Positions 53,496-63,062 of a stretch of DNA of 64,000 nt are shown piece by piece; within the stretch, counting starts at the first letter, position 1; each line of letters begins with the position of its first letter. Under the pieces are notes generated by a model. It was not told the DNA's origin and made no database searches. It saw nothing but the letters and a program-made list of their open reading frames with translations. The DNA is taken from positions 372,001 to 436,000 of the forward strand of contig NZ_FOFD01000003.1 of the NCBI RefSeq assembly GCF_900110865.1. The letters run 5' to 3'. The position numbers and the translations under genes were made by a program. Source of the DNA: Natrinema salaciae. GTDB lineage: Archaea; Halobacteriota; Halobacteria; Halobacteriales; Natrialbaceae.

Positions 53496-54996
53496 CGACG
53501 GCGACGCCACCACTGCCGTCCGTCTCGGCGACGATGGAACGGACGATCCGTCGGACGTCGCGACGAGCGACGAGACGGTCATCGACCGCGGCCACTACGA
53601 CGTGCTCGGCGTCGGTCTCGGCCCGTTCAACCTCGGCCTCGCGGCGCTGCTCGACGGTGCCGATCCCGCACTCGAGCTCGATGCCGTCTTCCTCGAGCGC
53701 GAGCCCGCGTTCGCCTGGCACGAGGGAATGCTGATCGAGGGGGCCACGCTCGAGGTGCCGTTCCTCGCGGACCTGGTGACGATGGCCGATCCCACCAATC
53801 CGTACAGCTTCCTCAACTACGTCCGCGAGCGCGATCGCATCTACGAGTTCTACGTCTACGAGACGTTCCAGATACCCCGCCGCGAGTACGACGAGTACCT
53901 GCGCTGGGTCGCCGAAACCGTCCCGACGACGCAGTTCGACCGGGAGGTGACGAGCGTCGAGTACGAGGCTTCGAGCGGGAGCTCCGACGGCTCGGAGACC
54001 ACCGGAACGTTCGTCGTCGAGGCCGTCGCCCCCGAGACTGGCCAGCGCTACCGCTACCGCGCCGACGACCTCGTCGTGGGCGTCGGCTCCCGTCCGTCGC
54101 TTCCCGAGTTCGCCCGCGAACACGCCGGCGCGGACGGGCCGCTGTTCCACACCGCCGACTACCTCGAGCGCCGTGACGACGCCCTCGACGCCGGGTCGAT
54201 CACCGTCGTCGGCTCCGGTCAGAGCGCCGCCGAGGTGGTCCTCGACCTGCTCGAGCGCCAGTCGACCCACGACTATCGGCTCGACTGGCTCACCCGCTCG
54301 GACGGCTTCTTCCCGATGGAGTACTCGAAACTCGGACTGCAGCACTTCACCCCGGAGTACACGCGGTACTTCTACGAGCTGCCGCAGTCGCGGAAGGACG
54401 ACCTGCTGGCCGATCAGGACCTGCTGTACAAGGGGATCGATCCCGAGACCAGCGAGCGGATCTACGACACGCTCTACGAGCGTTCGATCGGCGACCCCGA
54501 CCCCGACTTCGGGATGCTCGCGACGACCGCCGTCGTCGATATCGAACGGGCGGACGGCAGCTACTGGCTGGACTGTGAGCAGCGCCAGCAGGGCCGGGCG
54601 TTCGCCCTCGAGACCGACGCCGTGATCCTCGGCACGGGCTACCACCGGCCGACGCCGACGTTCCTCGAGCCGATCGCGGATCGAATCGCGTTCGACGATC
54701 GGGGGCGGTTCCGCGTGAGCGAGGACTACCGTCTCGAGGGTGATTTCGGGGGTGCGGACGACGCCGGCGGCCGGGTGTTCGTCCAGAACGCCGCGCTCCA
54801 CACTCACGGCGTCGGGACGCCGGACCTCGGCCTCGGCTGTTACCGGAACGCGGTGATCGTCGATCGGCTCGCCGGCCGCGAAGTGTACCCGATCGACCGG
54901 GACACCGTCTTCCAGACCTTCGACGTCGAACAGTTCGCCGACCACGCGCCGGTTCGCACCGACGGCGCGCAACCGCTCTCACTCGATACGGAGTAA
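53488..54996 (+). CDS. Siderophore N-hydroxylase (IucD/RhbE-like flavin monooxygenase), 502 aa
   Basis: FAD- and NADPH-dependent amine N-monooxygenase. The FAD site is GVGLGPFNLG (41-50), the NADPH site VVGSGQSAAEVV (about 240-251), and the C-terminal FATGY-like motif is VILGTGYHRPTP. An unusual acidic N-terminal tail of about 35 residues precedes the FAD domain. In the pathway it hydroxylates 1,3-diaminopropane before acetylation. ATG 53488 lies inside the end of the acetyltransferase gene. Confidence 0.92.
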   Translation: MTDDGDATTAVRLGDDGTDDPSDVATSDETVIDRGHYDVLGVGLGPFNLGLAALLDGADPALELDAVFLEREPAFAWHEGMLIEGATLEVPFLADLVTMADPTNPYSFLNYVRERDRIYEFYVYETFQIPRREYDEYLRWVAETVPTTQFDREVTSVEYEASSGSSDGSETTGTFVVEAVAPETGQRYRYRADDLVVGVGSRPSLPEFAREHAGADGPLFHTADYLERRDDALDAGSITVVGSGQSAAEVVLDLLERQSTHDYRLDWLTRSDGFFPMEYSKLGLQHFTPEYTRYFYELPQSRKDDLLADQDLLYKGIDPETSERIYDTLYERSIGDPDPDFGMLATTAVVDIERADGSYWLDCEQRQQGRAFALETDAVILGTGYHRPTPTFLEPIADRIAFDDRGRFRVSEDYRLEGDFGGADDAGGRVFVQNAALHTHGVGTPDLGLGCYRNAVIVDRLAGREVYPIDRDTVFQTFDVEQFADHAPVRTDGAQPLSLDTE

Positions 54997-54999
54997 CTC

Positions 55000-56880
55000 A
55001 TGGAGAACACCTCACGCAACACCGATCGCGACGATCTCGAGCACGGACTCGACGGAATCGATACGCTGGACCGCGTACTGACCGCGGACCGCTGGAACGA
55101 CGTCTCGCGGGAACTCCTCGCCAAGATCCTGCGGGAGTTCACCTACGAGGACATCCTCGAGCCGGCCCCGATCGACGACGCCGCGGACGGCGAGTGGACC
55201 ACCTACGAGATCGACCTCGAGGGAACGCGCTACCGCTTCGACGCCGTCGAGCGGTTCTGGGACAGTCTCAGCGTCAGCGTCGACTCGATCGAACGCGACG
55301 CGGGCGATGGGTTCGAGCCCGCCGCCGATCCGCTCCAGTTCGTCGTGGATCTCGAGCCGGCGGTGGAGATGGATTCCATCACGGCCGGCCACCTCGTGCG
55401 CGAGTACGCCAAGACGCTGCTCGCGGACGCGCATCTCGAGGCCGATACTGCCGGCGCGACCACCGCTGGCAGCGACGCCGGCGGGACCGAGGAATCGGTC
55501 GTCGACATGTCCTACGCCGAGATCGAGGGCGAGATGACCGGCCACCCGTGGCTCACTTTCAACAAGGGGCGGGTCGGCTGGGGGTACGACGACTACCGCG
55601 ACTACGCGCCCGAGCGCGCCGAACCGATCCGGCTCTCGTGGTGTGCCGTCTCGCGCGAGGCGGCCTCGTTCGTGAGCGTCGACGGGCTCGACCACGAGGC
55701 CCTGCTCGAGTCGGAACTCGGGGCCCGCTACGACGAGTTCCGCGGCGAACTCGAGCGCCGCGGGCTCGAGCCGGACGACTACCGCTTCCTGCCGGTCCAC
55801 GACTGGCAGTGGGAGCAGACGGTCGTTCCCCTGTTCGGGAACCAGCTCGCGGCTGACGAGATCGTCCCGCTGGGGCGGGGACCCGACGAGTACCTGCCGA
55901 TGCAGTCGGTCCGGACGTTCGTCAACGTCGACGCGCCGGCCAAACACAACGTGAAGCTGCCGATGCGGATCAGCAACACGCTCGTCTGGCGCGGGCTCCC
56001 CGGCGAGCGCACCGAAGCCGCGCCGCTGGTCACGGCGTACATCAAGGGCGTTCGGGACGATGATCCGTTCCTGCGCGACGAGTGCCAGGTCGTCCTCCCC
56101 GGCGAAATCGCGGGCGTGAACGTCGACCACCCGACGTTCGACGCGCTCGAGGGTCCGCCCTACCAGTACACCGAACTGCTGGGCTGTGTCTGGCGGGAGA
56201 GCGTCACGGACCTGATCGACGACGACGAGCGGGCGATGACCCTCTCCGCGCTGCTGCACGTCGAGGACGGCGACCCGGTTGTCTCGAAACTGGTCGCCCG
56301 CTCCGACCTGTCGCTCTCCGAGTGGCTCGACGAACTGTTCGCCACGATGCTCCCGCCGCTCTTGCACTACCTCTATCGGTACGGAACCGCGTTCTCGCCC
56401 CACGGGGAGAACACGATCCTCGTCCTCGAGGACGACCGGCCGTCCCGGCTCGCCGTCAAGGACTTCGTCGACGACGTCAACGTCGCCGAGGCACCCCTCG
56501 AGGAACTCCAGGGCCTACCGGACGACCTCGACGACGTGCTCCTCTCGGTCCCCCCGGACGAACTGCGGCTGTTCGTCGTCTACGGCCTGTTCGTCGGCGT
56601 CTACCGCTACCTGGCGGAGTTGCTGGTTCGACACCACGACTACTCGGAAGAACGCTTCTGGGGGCAGGTCCGAGCCGCGATCGAGGACTACCACGCGCGG
56701 TTCCCCGACCTCGAGGACCGGTTCGAACTGTTCGACCTGCTCGAGCCGACGGTGCCGAAGCTGACTCTGAACCGCAATCGGATCGTCGACATCGGCTACG
56801 GCGACCGCCCGGAGCGGCCCCACGCCATCGAGCACGGGACCGTTCCGAACCCGCTGTCCGAAGTCGAACCCGAGCGGTGA
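55000..56880 (+). CDS. IucA/IucC-family siderophore synthetase 2, 626 aa
   Basis: Second citrate-amide synthetase, the RhbF counterpart, expected to add the second hydroxamate arm. FLPVHDWQWEQTVVP (about 264-278), AKHNVKLPMRISNTLVWRG (about 312-330) and FSPHGENTILV (about 464-474) are the family's ATP- and substrate-site patches; LTLNRNRIVDIGY lies at the end. It is more diverged at the N-terminus than its paralogue (long acidic linker at about 145-170). It begins 3 nt after the monooxygenase stop and ends the operon. No transporter gene is cotranscribed. Confidence 0.92.
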   Translation: MENTSRNTDRDDLEHGLDGIDTLDRVLTADRWNDVSRELLAKILREFTYEDILEPAPIDDAADGEWTTYEIDLEGTRYRFDAVERFWDSLSVSVDSIERDAGDGFEPAADPLQFVVDLEPAVEMDSITAGHLVREYAKTLLADAHLEADTAGATTAGSDAGGTEESVVDMSYAEIEGEMTGHPWLTFNKGRVGWGYDDYRDYAPERAEPIRLSWCAVSREAASFVSVDGLDHEALLESELGARYDEFRGELERRGLEPDDYRFLPVHDWQWEQTVVPLFGNQLAADEIVPLGRGPDEYLPMQSVRTFVNVDAPAKHNVKLPMRISNTLVWRGLPGERTEAAPLVTAYIKGVRDDDPFLRDECQVVLPGEIAGVNVDHPTFDALEGPPYQYTELLGCVWRESVTDLIDDDERAMTLSALLHVEDGDPVVSKLVARSDLSLSEWLDELFATMLPPLLHYLYRYGTAFSPHGENTILVLEDDRPSRLAVKDFVDDVNVAEAPLEELQGLPDDLDDVLLSVPPDELRLFVVYGLFVGVYRYLAELLVRHHDYSEERFWGQVRAAIEDYHARFPDLEDRFELFDLLEPTVPKLTLNRNRIVDIGYGDRPERPHAIEHGTVPNPLSEVEPER

Positions 56881-56939
56881 CCCGAGACCCCGCGTGATCG
56901 TCCCCGACCCCACCGCTTCCCGTCCGTCGGTGGCGAGGA

Positions 56940-57695
56940 TCAGTCACCGCCGTCGTCGCCGGCGGCCGCCACGTCGACGAGGCGCTGTCCCTCGAGTTTC
57001 GGGACGACCGATCGGCTGTCGAACGCGAGGGTGTACTCGTAGAGGTCCGTCCGCTTGATGGGGGGTTTGTCCTCGTACTTCGGCCCCTTGCCGAACTGCA
57101 CGACCGAGCGGTAGGCCTCGCGCCGCTCGTCAGTGAGTGGTATTCCGTACAGGTGGTGTGCGATGACCAGTGCGCCGACGGTGTCCTCCGGCGAGGGTTT
57201 CCCCCTCGAACCGGCGGCGACGAGGAACGTCTCGCGATCGCTGTCCCGGAGGTGTTCCGCGACGGCTTTACCGTTCGTCAGCCCGCCGACGTAGATTGCC
57301 ACGTCGTCGCCGCCCGCCTGCCGGAGATCGGTAACGGCGTTCCCGCCGTTGGTCGACGTCATCGCCGTCGGCCGTCCCTCGACGTCGACGTCCTGAACGA
57401 AGCTGGGCGAGTTGAAGAAGTCGTACCCCGATTCACCCTCGTAGTTCGGACCGGATCCCCCGCCGATCTTCGCTCGCGGGTGTTCGTCTTTGAACGCGGG
57501 CTCGTTACCCCGTTCCTCGGTGATGTAGACGTACTCCGCACCGTTGGCCAACAGCTCGGGCACGGTGGTCGAAAACTGGGCGACGTCGATGACGACGTAC
57601 TCTCCCGGGGCCGGATCGTCGGGAATCCGCGCCCGCGAGGGGATGATCGTCTCGAGCAACGTCGATTCGAGCATCTCGTCTATCACTGGGCTCAT
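56940..57695 (-). CDS. ComB-like 2-phosphosulfolactate phosphatase family protein, 251 aa
   Basis: Matches the ComB fold by the VVIDVAQFSTTVPELLANGAE opening, FFNSPSFVQD, AMTSTNGGNAVTDL, AAGSRGKPSPEDTVGALVIA and YRSVVQFGKGPKYEDKPP stretches. ComB removes phosphate in coenzyme M synthesis, but haloarchaea do not make methane, so the true substrate may differ. ATG 57695 is chosen because a TATA-like TATTCA lies about 25 nt upstream. It converges on the siderophore operon with 59 bp between. Confidence 0.8.
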   Translation of the reverse strand: MSPVIDEMLESTLLETIIPSRARIPDDPAPGEYVVIDVAQFSTTVPELLANGAEYVYITEERGNEPAFKDEHPRAKIGGGSGPNYEGESGYDFFNSPSFVQDVDVEGRPTAMTSTNGGNAVTDLRQAGGDDVAIYVGGLTNGKAVAEHLRDSDRETFLVAAGSRGKPSPEDTVGALVIAHHLYGIPLTDERREAYRSVVQFGKGPKYEDKPPIKRTDLYEYTLAFDSRSVVPKLEGQRLVDVAAAGDDGGD

Positions 57696-57950
57696 ACTGT
57701 CGACTCCAATCCGAGCGTGAATAGGCTGACTAAGAGTGGTACACACCCGTTCCATCGGGTACTGACGACTATATACCCGAGCGCGACCCCGCATGTGCCC
57801 GTCGGGTCCGCCTCCGCAGCGCTCGGCTGCGACAGCGGGCTCCCATCGGACAACGGTCGTCCCCGACGGTCGACCGCCACGGCTCGTCAGCCTGCTACTC
57901 GAGGCGGGTTCACAATCGGTCACGCTGTGGAAACCGAACGGGCCGGTGGC

Positions 57951-58760
57951 CTACAGCATCAGCGCGATCCCGGCCACGATACTCAACGACCCGCCGAAAA
58001 AGACGACGTCGACCGGCCGGATCCGAAGGTCCGCCAGCTGGAGTTCCTTGCTCGCCTCGTCGTGCAGCGAGTGAGAGAACCCCCGCGTCTCCATGGCTTC
58101 GACCGTGACCCGACTGCGTTTGGCGACGTTGAATATCATCGGGTAGAACGCTCGCATCGAGAGTTTCAACAGGTACGCGTAGTGTCGCCAGCGGAAGCGG
58201 CCGGGCGACTCCGGGGCGGCGCTGCGCAGCCGATACGAGTTTACGAGATCGTGGTACTCCTCGAACAGCACCGGCAGCATCCGGTAGCCGTAGGTGATGA
58301 GGAAGGTGAACTGTCGTGGTACCCCGAGACTCCGCAGCCCGTGTGCGAGCGTCTTCGGCCCCATGCTCGAGAAGACGGCCAGACTCGAGACCGAGATGAT
58401 CGTCAGTTTGAGCGTGAACGGGATCAGCGCCCGGACCGCGGCGACGGGATCGCCGGTGACCGCGGTCACGGCGGCGTATGAGGCGAGCGTCGAGCCGACG
58501 CTGAACGCCATCAGCCCGACGAGAAAGAGGCTCACGCGCGAAAGGACCGCGAGTGCCGAGACGAATGCGAGCAGTCCCAGTAACACCCTCACGTCGTAGA
58601 ACAGCCAGGGTACGAACAGGAAGACGACGTACCACAGGAGCAAGACCCGCGGGTCGAGGCGATGGAGGAACGACCCCTCGTTCTCGTAGGCCGTTCGGAG
58701 CAGATCGGTCTTGATCGCGTCGATCGACGTGGCGTCTCTGAGTTCGTCCAGGGCGCTCAC
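57951..58760 (-). CDS. ecfT: ECF transporter T component (EcfT/CbiQ-like), 269 aa
   Basis: Membrane coupling subunit with five or six hydrophobic segments (about 40-60, 65-85, 90-115, 125-140, 245-265). The two Ala-Arg-Gly-type coupling helices appear as DLVNSYRLRSAAPE and VEAMETRGFSHS. It links the ATPase to a substrate-binding S protein. ATG 58760 overlaps the ATPase gene stop (ATGA). It is last in the S-A-T operon. Confidence 0.88.
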   Translation of the reverse strand: MSALDELRDATSIDAIKTDLLRTAYENEGSFLHRLDPRVLLLWYVVFLFVPWLFYDVRVLLGLLAFVSALAVLSRVSLFLVGLMAFSVGSTLASYAAVTAVTGDPVAAVRALIPFTLKLTIISVSSLAVFSSMGPKTLAHGLRSLGVPRQFTFLITYGYRMLPVLFEEYHDLVNSYRLRSAAPESPGRFRWRHYAYLLKLSMRAFYPMIFNVAKRSRVTVEAMETRGFSHSLHDEASKELQLADLRIRPVDVVFFGGSLSIVAGIALML

Positions 58761-60514
58761 TGCGATCCCCCCTCGACCGGTGCCGGCGCAGAGTCGGTTG
58801 CACCGAGACGCTCGGCGAACGCCTCGACGGTCAACGGTGCGGGGTCGAGGCCGAGCGCCTCGCCCAGGCGGACGACCTGCGGCGGACGGAGGTTCGCCCG
58901 CTCGAGGACCGCGAGGTCGGCGAAGACGGCTTCGGGTGGGCCGTCAGCGATGACGTCACCCTCGTCGAGGACGACCACGCGACTCGCCCAGGCTGCCGCG
59001 AGCTCGAGGTCGTGGGTCGCGACGACGACCGTTTCGACGCGCTCCCCGGCCCGCTCGATCGTCCGGCCGACCTCCTCGCGGCTCGCGAGGTCGAGGCTGC
59101 CGGTCGGCTCGTCGAGCAGGACGATCGAGGGCTCCGTCGCCAGCCCGATCGCCAGCGAGGCGCGCCGCTGCTGGCCGACGCTGAGGAGGCGACCGTCGCG
59201 GTCCTCTAACGCGGCGAGATCGAGGAACTCGATCACGTCGTCGACGCGTCCGTCTACGTCCGCGTACGCCCGCTCTTCGAGGTAGTGGGCGACGTCCGCT
59301 CGCACCGCGTCGTCGATGAACATCTCCTCGGGATTCTGGTGAACGTAGACGACGTCGTCCGCGAGCCGTTCCGGGAGCACCGACGCCGTGTCGATCCCGT
59401 CGACGGTGACGGTCCCGGAATCGGGCTTCTCGAGGCCGGTGATCAACTGGAGGAGCGTCGACTTCCCGGCACCGTTGCTTCCGACGAGGGCGACCCGCTC
59501 GTCGGGGTACAGCTCGAGCGACAGGTCGTCGAGGACCTCCCGGGTCCCGCTCCGGAGCGTCTGATAGGTGTGGGACACGCCGTCGAACGAGACGACCGGG
59601 TCGGCGCGGCTTTCGGTTGTCGCCGCCGCTGTGGCGGTCCCGTCGGTTCGACCCGTCGTCTCGGATACCCGTCGTTCGAACCGGGTTAGCCCGTCGTCCA
59701 GCGTCACCGGCAGGTCCCCGTCGCCGTCGAAAACGCGCTCGGCGATCCGGGTCACCTGCGGCGGGTGGACGTCCTGTGCCCGCAGGTCACCGAGCCTGTT
59801 CAGCGCCTCGTCGACCGGCAGCTTCCAGCTGACGGCACCGTCTTCGACGAGGACCACCTGCTCACAGTACTCGGCGATGAACTCCGTCTGGTGTTCGATC
59901 GCGACGACCGTCTTCCCGAACTCCTCGTTGAGCCGGGCGAGGTGGTCGTAGGTTTCGCGAGCGGTGACCGGATCGAGCTGTGCGGCCGGCTCGTCGACGA
60001 CGACGATCTCCGGGTCGAGGGAGAGCGACGCGGCCAGCGCGACGAGGTGTTTCTGGCCGCCAGACAGCTCCCAGACGAATCGGTCCTCGAGCCCGTCGAG
60101 CTCGAGGGTATCGAGCGTCCGGTGAACTCGCTCGCGGTAGTCCTCGTGGCCGTAGTTCAGCGGTGCGAACGCCACTTCCTCGAACACCGTCGGACTGACC
60201 AGTTGGTTGTCGAACTCCTGGAACACGTAACCGACGTGTCGCGACAGCTCCGACACCGAACTCTCCGCCACGTCGAGTCCCGCGACCGTCACCGAGCCGT
60301 CGAACGTCCCCTCGTAGAAGTGCGGGACGATCCCGTTGAACGTCTTGCAAAGCGTCGTCTTACCGGAACCGTTACCGCCGACGACGGCGACGAACTCCCC
60401 GGGCTCGATCTCGAGGTCGGCACCCGACAGCACGGCGTCGTCGGTCCCAGGGTACCGAAACGAGAGGTCGTCGACGGCGATCACGGCGTCGTCGGTCCCA
60501 GCCATCGATGTCAT
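58757..60514 (-). CDS. ECF transporter fused double ATPase (EcfA-A'), 585 aa
   Basis: Two complete ABC ATPases in one chain. Domain 1 has Walker A GGNGSGKTT (about 46-54), ELSGGQKHLVALAASLSL and VVDEPAAQLD; domain 2 has Walker A GSNGAGKST (about 344-352), signature LSVGQQRRASLAIGL (Val replacing the usual Gly) and LLDEPTGSLD. Fusing the A and A' subunits occurs in archaeal ECF systems. ATG 60514 overlaps the S gene stop (ATGA); an alternative ATG lies three codons further in. Confidence 0.9.
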   Translation of the reverse strand: MTSMAGTDDAVIAVDDLSFRYPGTDDAVLSGADLEIEPGEFVAVVGGNGSGKTTLCKTFNGIVPHFYEGTFDGSVTVAGLDVAESSVSELSRHVGYVFQEFDNQLVSPTVFEEVAFAPLNYGHEDYRERVHRTLDTLELDGLEDRFVWELSGGQKHLVALAASLSLDPEIVVVDEPAAQLDPVTARETYDHLARLNEEFGKTVVAIEHQTEFIAEYCEQVVLVEDGAVSWKLPVDEALNRLGDLRAQDVHPPQVTRIAERVFDGDGDLPVTLDDGLTRFERRVSETTGRTDGTATAAATTESRADPVVSFDGVSHTYQTLRSGTREVLDDLSLELYPDERVALVGSNGAGKSTLLQLITGLEKPDSGTVTVDGIDTASVLPERLADDVVYVHQNPEEMFIDDAVRADVAHYLEERAYADVDGRVDDVIEFLDLAALEDRDGRLLSVGQQRRASLAIGLATEPSIVLLDEPTGSLDLASREEVGRTIERAGERVETVVVATHDLELAAAWASRVVVLDEGDVIADGPPEAVFADLAVLERANLRPPQVVRLGEALGLDPAPLTVEAFAERLGATDSAPAPVEGGSQ

Positions 60515-61362
60515 GCGGCTCGGGCCGCTCGATACCAGACGAGTGCTGCGACGATCGCGGAGGCGACGATGGGGACCGCGATGAAGGTCTGGCCGTACGT
60601 GTCGAGGAACTCGGGTTCCCAGATCACGTTGACCGCCCCGCCGACCTCGCTTCCGGCTTCGGCCACGAACGCCAGCGGGAAGGCGACGACCACCGCCACC
60701 AGGGCCGTGATCGAGAAGCCACGACGCATCGACGCGCCGCGCTCGCCCTCGAACGGCTCCATGCCTAGCAGCGGCTCGACTTTCCCGTGGAGTTTCGGGT
60801 ACAGGTACAGCGCGGGGACGACGCCGAAGACGATGCCGGTGATCACCATCTGCGTGACGAAGTCGACCCCCTCGAGGATGATGATGCTCTCCGGGAGGCC
60901 GGGGACCGCTTCCAGTTCCTCGACGCCGATGTACACTTTCCCGATGTCGATGAACGTCGCGAAGAACTCCTCGAGAGCCTCCGCGAGGAAGACGACGATC
61001 GCCAACTGTCTGGTGTTCTCCGGATCCTGCAGGAGCATCGCGGCGAAGTAGTAACAGACCGGGATCAACAGGAGTCCCTCCATCGCTCCCAGCCCGTCGA
61101 ACTCGCCCAGCAGGATCTCGCCGAACACGATCTCGCCGACCGGAACGGCCAGCGCCGCCCAGTAGGTCCGAAAGAGAAGTACCAGCACGATCGGAATGAA
61201 AACGAACCCGCCGACCCCCAGCTCGAGCGGCCCGACCGAAAACTCCGGCAGGATCTCCGTGACGGCGTTCTGTAGTCCCGTGAGCGACATCACGAGTATG
61301 AACACCATCATATCGTGTTTCCCGATCTCGAACCGACTCCCCGTTGCTGTCGATGTACTCAT
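60511..61362 (-). CDS. Putative ECF transporter S (substrate-binding) membrane component, 283 aa
   Basis: Polytopic membrane protein with about seven hydrophobic segments, translationally coupled to the ATPase, so it is almost certainly the S component. Charged residues inside the membrane region (FLAEALEEFFATFIDIGKVY) may form the ligand pocket. No vitamin- or metal-specific family is recognised, so the substrate is open. ATG 61362 is preferred over 61434; an AT-rich promoter (ATTATAATTATTC, minus, about 61406-61394) precedes it. Confidence 0.78.
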   Translation of the reverse strand: MSTSTATGSRFEIGKHDMMVFILVMSLTGLQNAVTEILPEFSVGPLELGVGGFVFIPIVLVLLFRTYWAALAVPVGEIVFGEILLGEFDGLGAMEGLLLIPVCYYFAAMLLQDPENTRQLAIVVFLAEALEEFFATFIDIGKVYIGVEELEAVPGLPESIIILEGVDFVTQMVITGIVFGVVPALYLYPKLHGKVEPLLGMEPFEGERGASMRRGFSITALVAVVVAFPLAFVAEAGSEVGGAVNVIWEPEFLDTYGQTFIAVPIVASAIVAALVWYRAARAA

Positions 61363-61585
61363 ATCCGGGTGAGTGTCACTTGTGCCCGTATTTGAATAAT
61401 TATAATAGTGATACGTTCTCGAATTTGTCGACACCTTCTCCCAATAGTTCGTGCAACTAGTATGTTAGATATATATCACTCATAGTCGCGCTTACCTACC
61501 GATCGCCCTCACCTGGAGACGATGCACCCATTCGACGACGGCCGATCCGAGACGCCAACCGTGCTCCGCAGACGGACGGGGGCCG

Positions 61586-62356
61586 ATGGCTGAACCGACG
61601 CCCCGGTTCGGTGCTGCGATGGACGTTCGGTTCGACGCATCCGTCGCGGCGTTCGCCGAGTTTCTGACCGACCGCGGCTTGGACCACATCGAACTCCGCG
61701 CCGGCTATCTGGACGTCCGCGAAGACGGTCCCACCCCGGCGACGCTTCGGAACGTCGCCGACGACTACGGCGTGACGTACTCGGTGCACGCGCCCCATCT
61801 CGACGTCGCGCCCGGCAACGTCAACGAACGGCTCCGGTCGGCGGTCGTCGACGCGACGGTCGACGCGCTCGACTTCGCCGCCGCCATCGACGCCGTCGGC
61901 GTCGTCACGCACGGCGGTGGCGCGCGGACGCGGTATCCGTCCCACGTCCGCGAACACGTCCGATCGCAGGCGGTCGAGACGATTCGGGCGTGCGCCCGCC
62001 ACGCCGCAGCGGTAGACGTCCCGCTCTGTCTCGAGAACCAGCGAACGAAGCCCGACGTCCGCCGGTTCACTGCGACTCCCGATCGGCTAGCGTCCATTCT
62101 CGAGGCCGTCGACGTCGGTCCGGACGCGCTTCGGGTCACCCTCGACGTCGGCCACGCGAAGGCCAGCGGTATCGAGTACGGACGGTTCGTCGATCGGTTC
62201 GGTGATCGGATTCACCTCGTCCACCTCCACGACAACGACGGGGAGACGGACGCCCACGACCCGCTTCCCTCGTTTCGGTCGGTCGGTGACGACGTCGGCG
62301 CTCCGTACAACGTCCTCGAGATGAAGTCCCGCGCCGACATCGACCGATCGCTCTGA
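61586..62356 (+). CDS. TIM-barrel xylose-isomerase-like (AP endonuclease 2 family) protein, 256 aa
   Basis: Sugar-phosphate isomerase/epimerase-type barrel: YSVHAPHLDVAPGN, GVVTHGGGARTRYP, PLCLENQRTKP, RVTLDVGHAKASG and HLVHLHDNDGETDAHDP bring the Glu/Asp/His metal ligands of the fold. The reaction is undefined. An internal ATG at 61619 is an alternative start that would trim eleven residues. It is divergent from the ECF operon, so it may work on the imported compound; that is only a positional guess. Confidence 0.85.
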   Translation: MAEPTPRFGAAMDVRFDASVAAFAEFLTDRGLDHIELRAGYLDVREDGPTPATLRNVADDYGVTYSVHAPHLDVAPGNVNERLRSAVVDATVDALDFAAAIDAVGVVTHGGGARTRYPSHVREHVRSQAVETIRACARHAAAVDVPLCLENQRTKPDVRRFTATPDRLASILEAVDVGPDALRVTLDVGHAKASGIEYGRFVDRFGDRIHLVHLHDNDGETDAHDPLPSFRSVGDDVGAPYNVLEMKSRADIDRSL

Positions 62357-62496
62357 CGGCCGTCACCGGTCGCTGTCGACCCGGTTCTCCGTCCCCCGTC
62401 GAAGCGGCGGGACTGGACTGCGTCGAACCGTCTCGTCCCGTCGCGTCGTCCGATCCCAGACCGACGGCAAAAGGCGTCTCCCGACTACAAATCGCG

Positions 62497-62916
62497 TTAG
62501 TCTTCGGTCGTCGTCTTCTCGACGTCGAGGTCGCCCTCGTAGATCTCCGCGCCGTCCTGTGCGACCTTCTCGGCGAGCACCGCGCACTTGACTCGCATCG
62601 GCGAGATCTCGACCCCGAGCATGTCGATCACGTCGTCGCGGTCCATCTCGTGGAGTTCCGCGAGGGTCTTGCCGGCCAGTTTCCCCGAGAGCATGCTGGC
62701 CGAGGCCTGGCTGATCGCGCAGCCGTCGCCCTGGAAGGCGACCCGCTCGATCGTCTCCTCGTCGTCGGCGAGTTCGACGTCCATGCGAATCTCGTCGCCG
62801 CACATCGGGTTCTCGCCGACGTGGGTGAACGTGGGATCCTCGAGTTCCCCGTAGTTGCGCGGGTTCTTGTAGTGGTCGAGGATCTGCTGTCGGTACATAT
62901 CGGAGCCCAGTCCCAT
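62497..62916 (-). CDS. IscU/SufU-type Fe-S cluster scaffold, 139 aa
   Basis: The three cluster or zinc cysteines are Cys39 (NPMCGDEI), Cys66 (GDGCAISQAS) and Cys111 (RVKCAVLAEKV), with Asp41. The spacing between Cys66 and Cys111 lacks the 18-20-residue insertion of Bacillus SufU and is closer to IscU, although IscU's LPPVK motif reads ISPMRVK. It should hold nascent clusters made by a cysteine desulfurase; none is adjacent here. ATG 62916 (MGLGSDMYRQQILDHYKNPR) is the family start. Confidence 0.9.
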   Translation of the reverse strand: MGLGSDMYRQQILDHYKNPRNYGELEDPTFTHVGENPMCGDEIRMDVELADDEETIERVAFQGDGCAISQASASMLSGKLAGKTLAELHEMDRDDVIDMLGVEISPMRVKCAVLAEKVAQDGAEIYEGDLDVEKTTTED

Positions 62917-63062
62917 CGTTGGATACGGATAGGCCAGTGAGTTGTAAAAGGGTTCCGGGGCTGATACGGGCAGTCAAACCCGGATTCGACGTGTTCGAGG
63001 CTGTCGCTCGATTCTCGTCGACCGGACGATCCGGCCACTGTACACCCGGGGCCGATGGGTCG

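Noticed and set aside
58757-61362. Iron-siderophore uptake by the ECF operon, because it is close to the siderophore genes
   Set aside because: No iron box is present in its promoter, and ECF systems transport small vitamins or metal ions rather than siderophores; there is no direct support.
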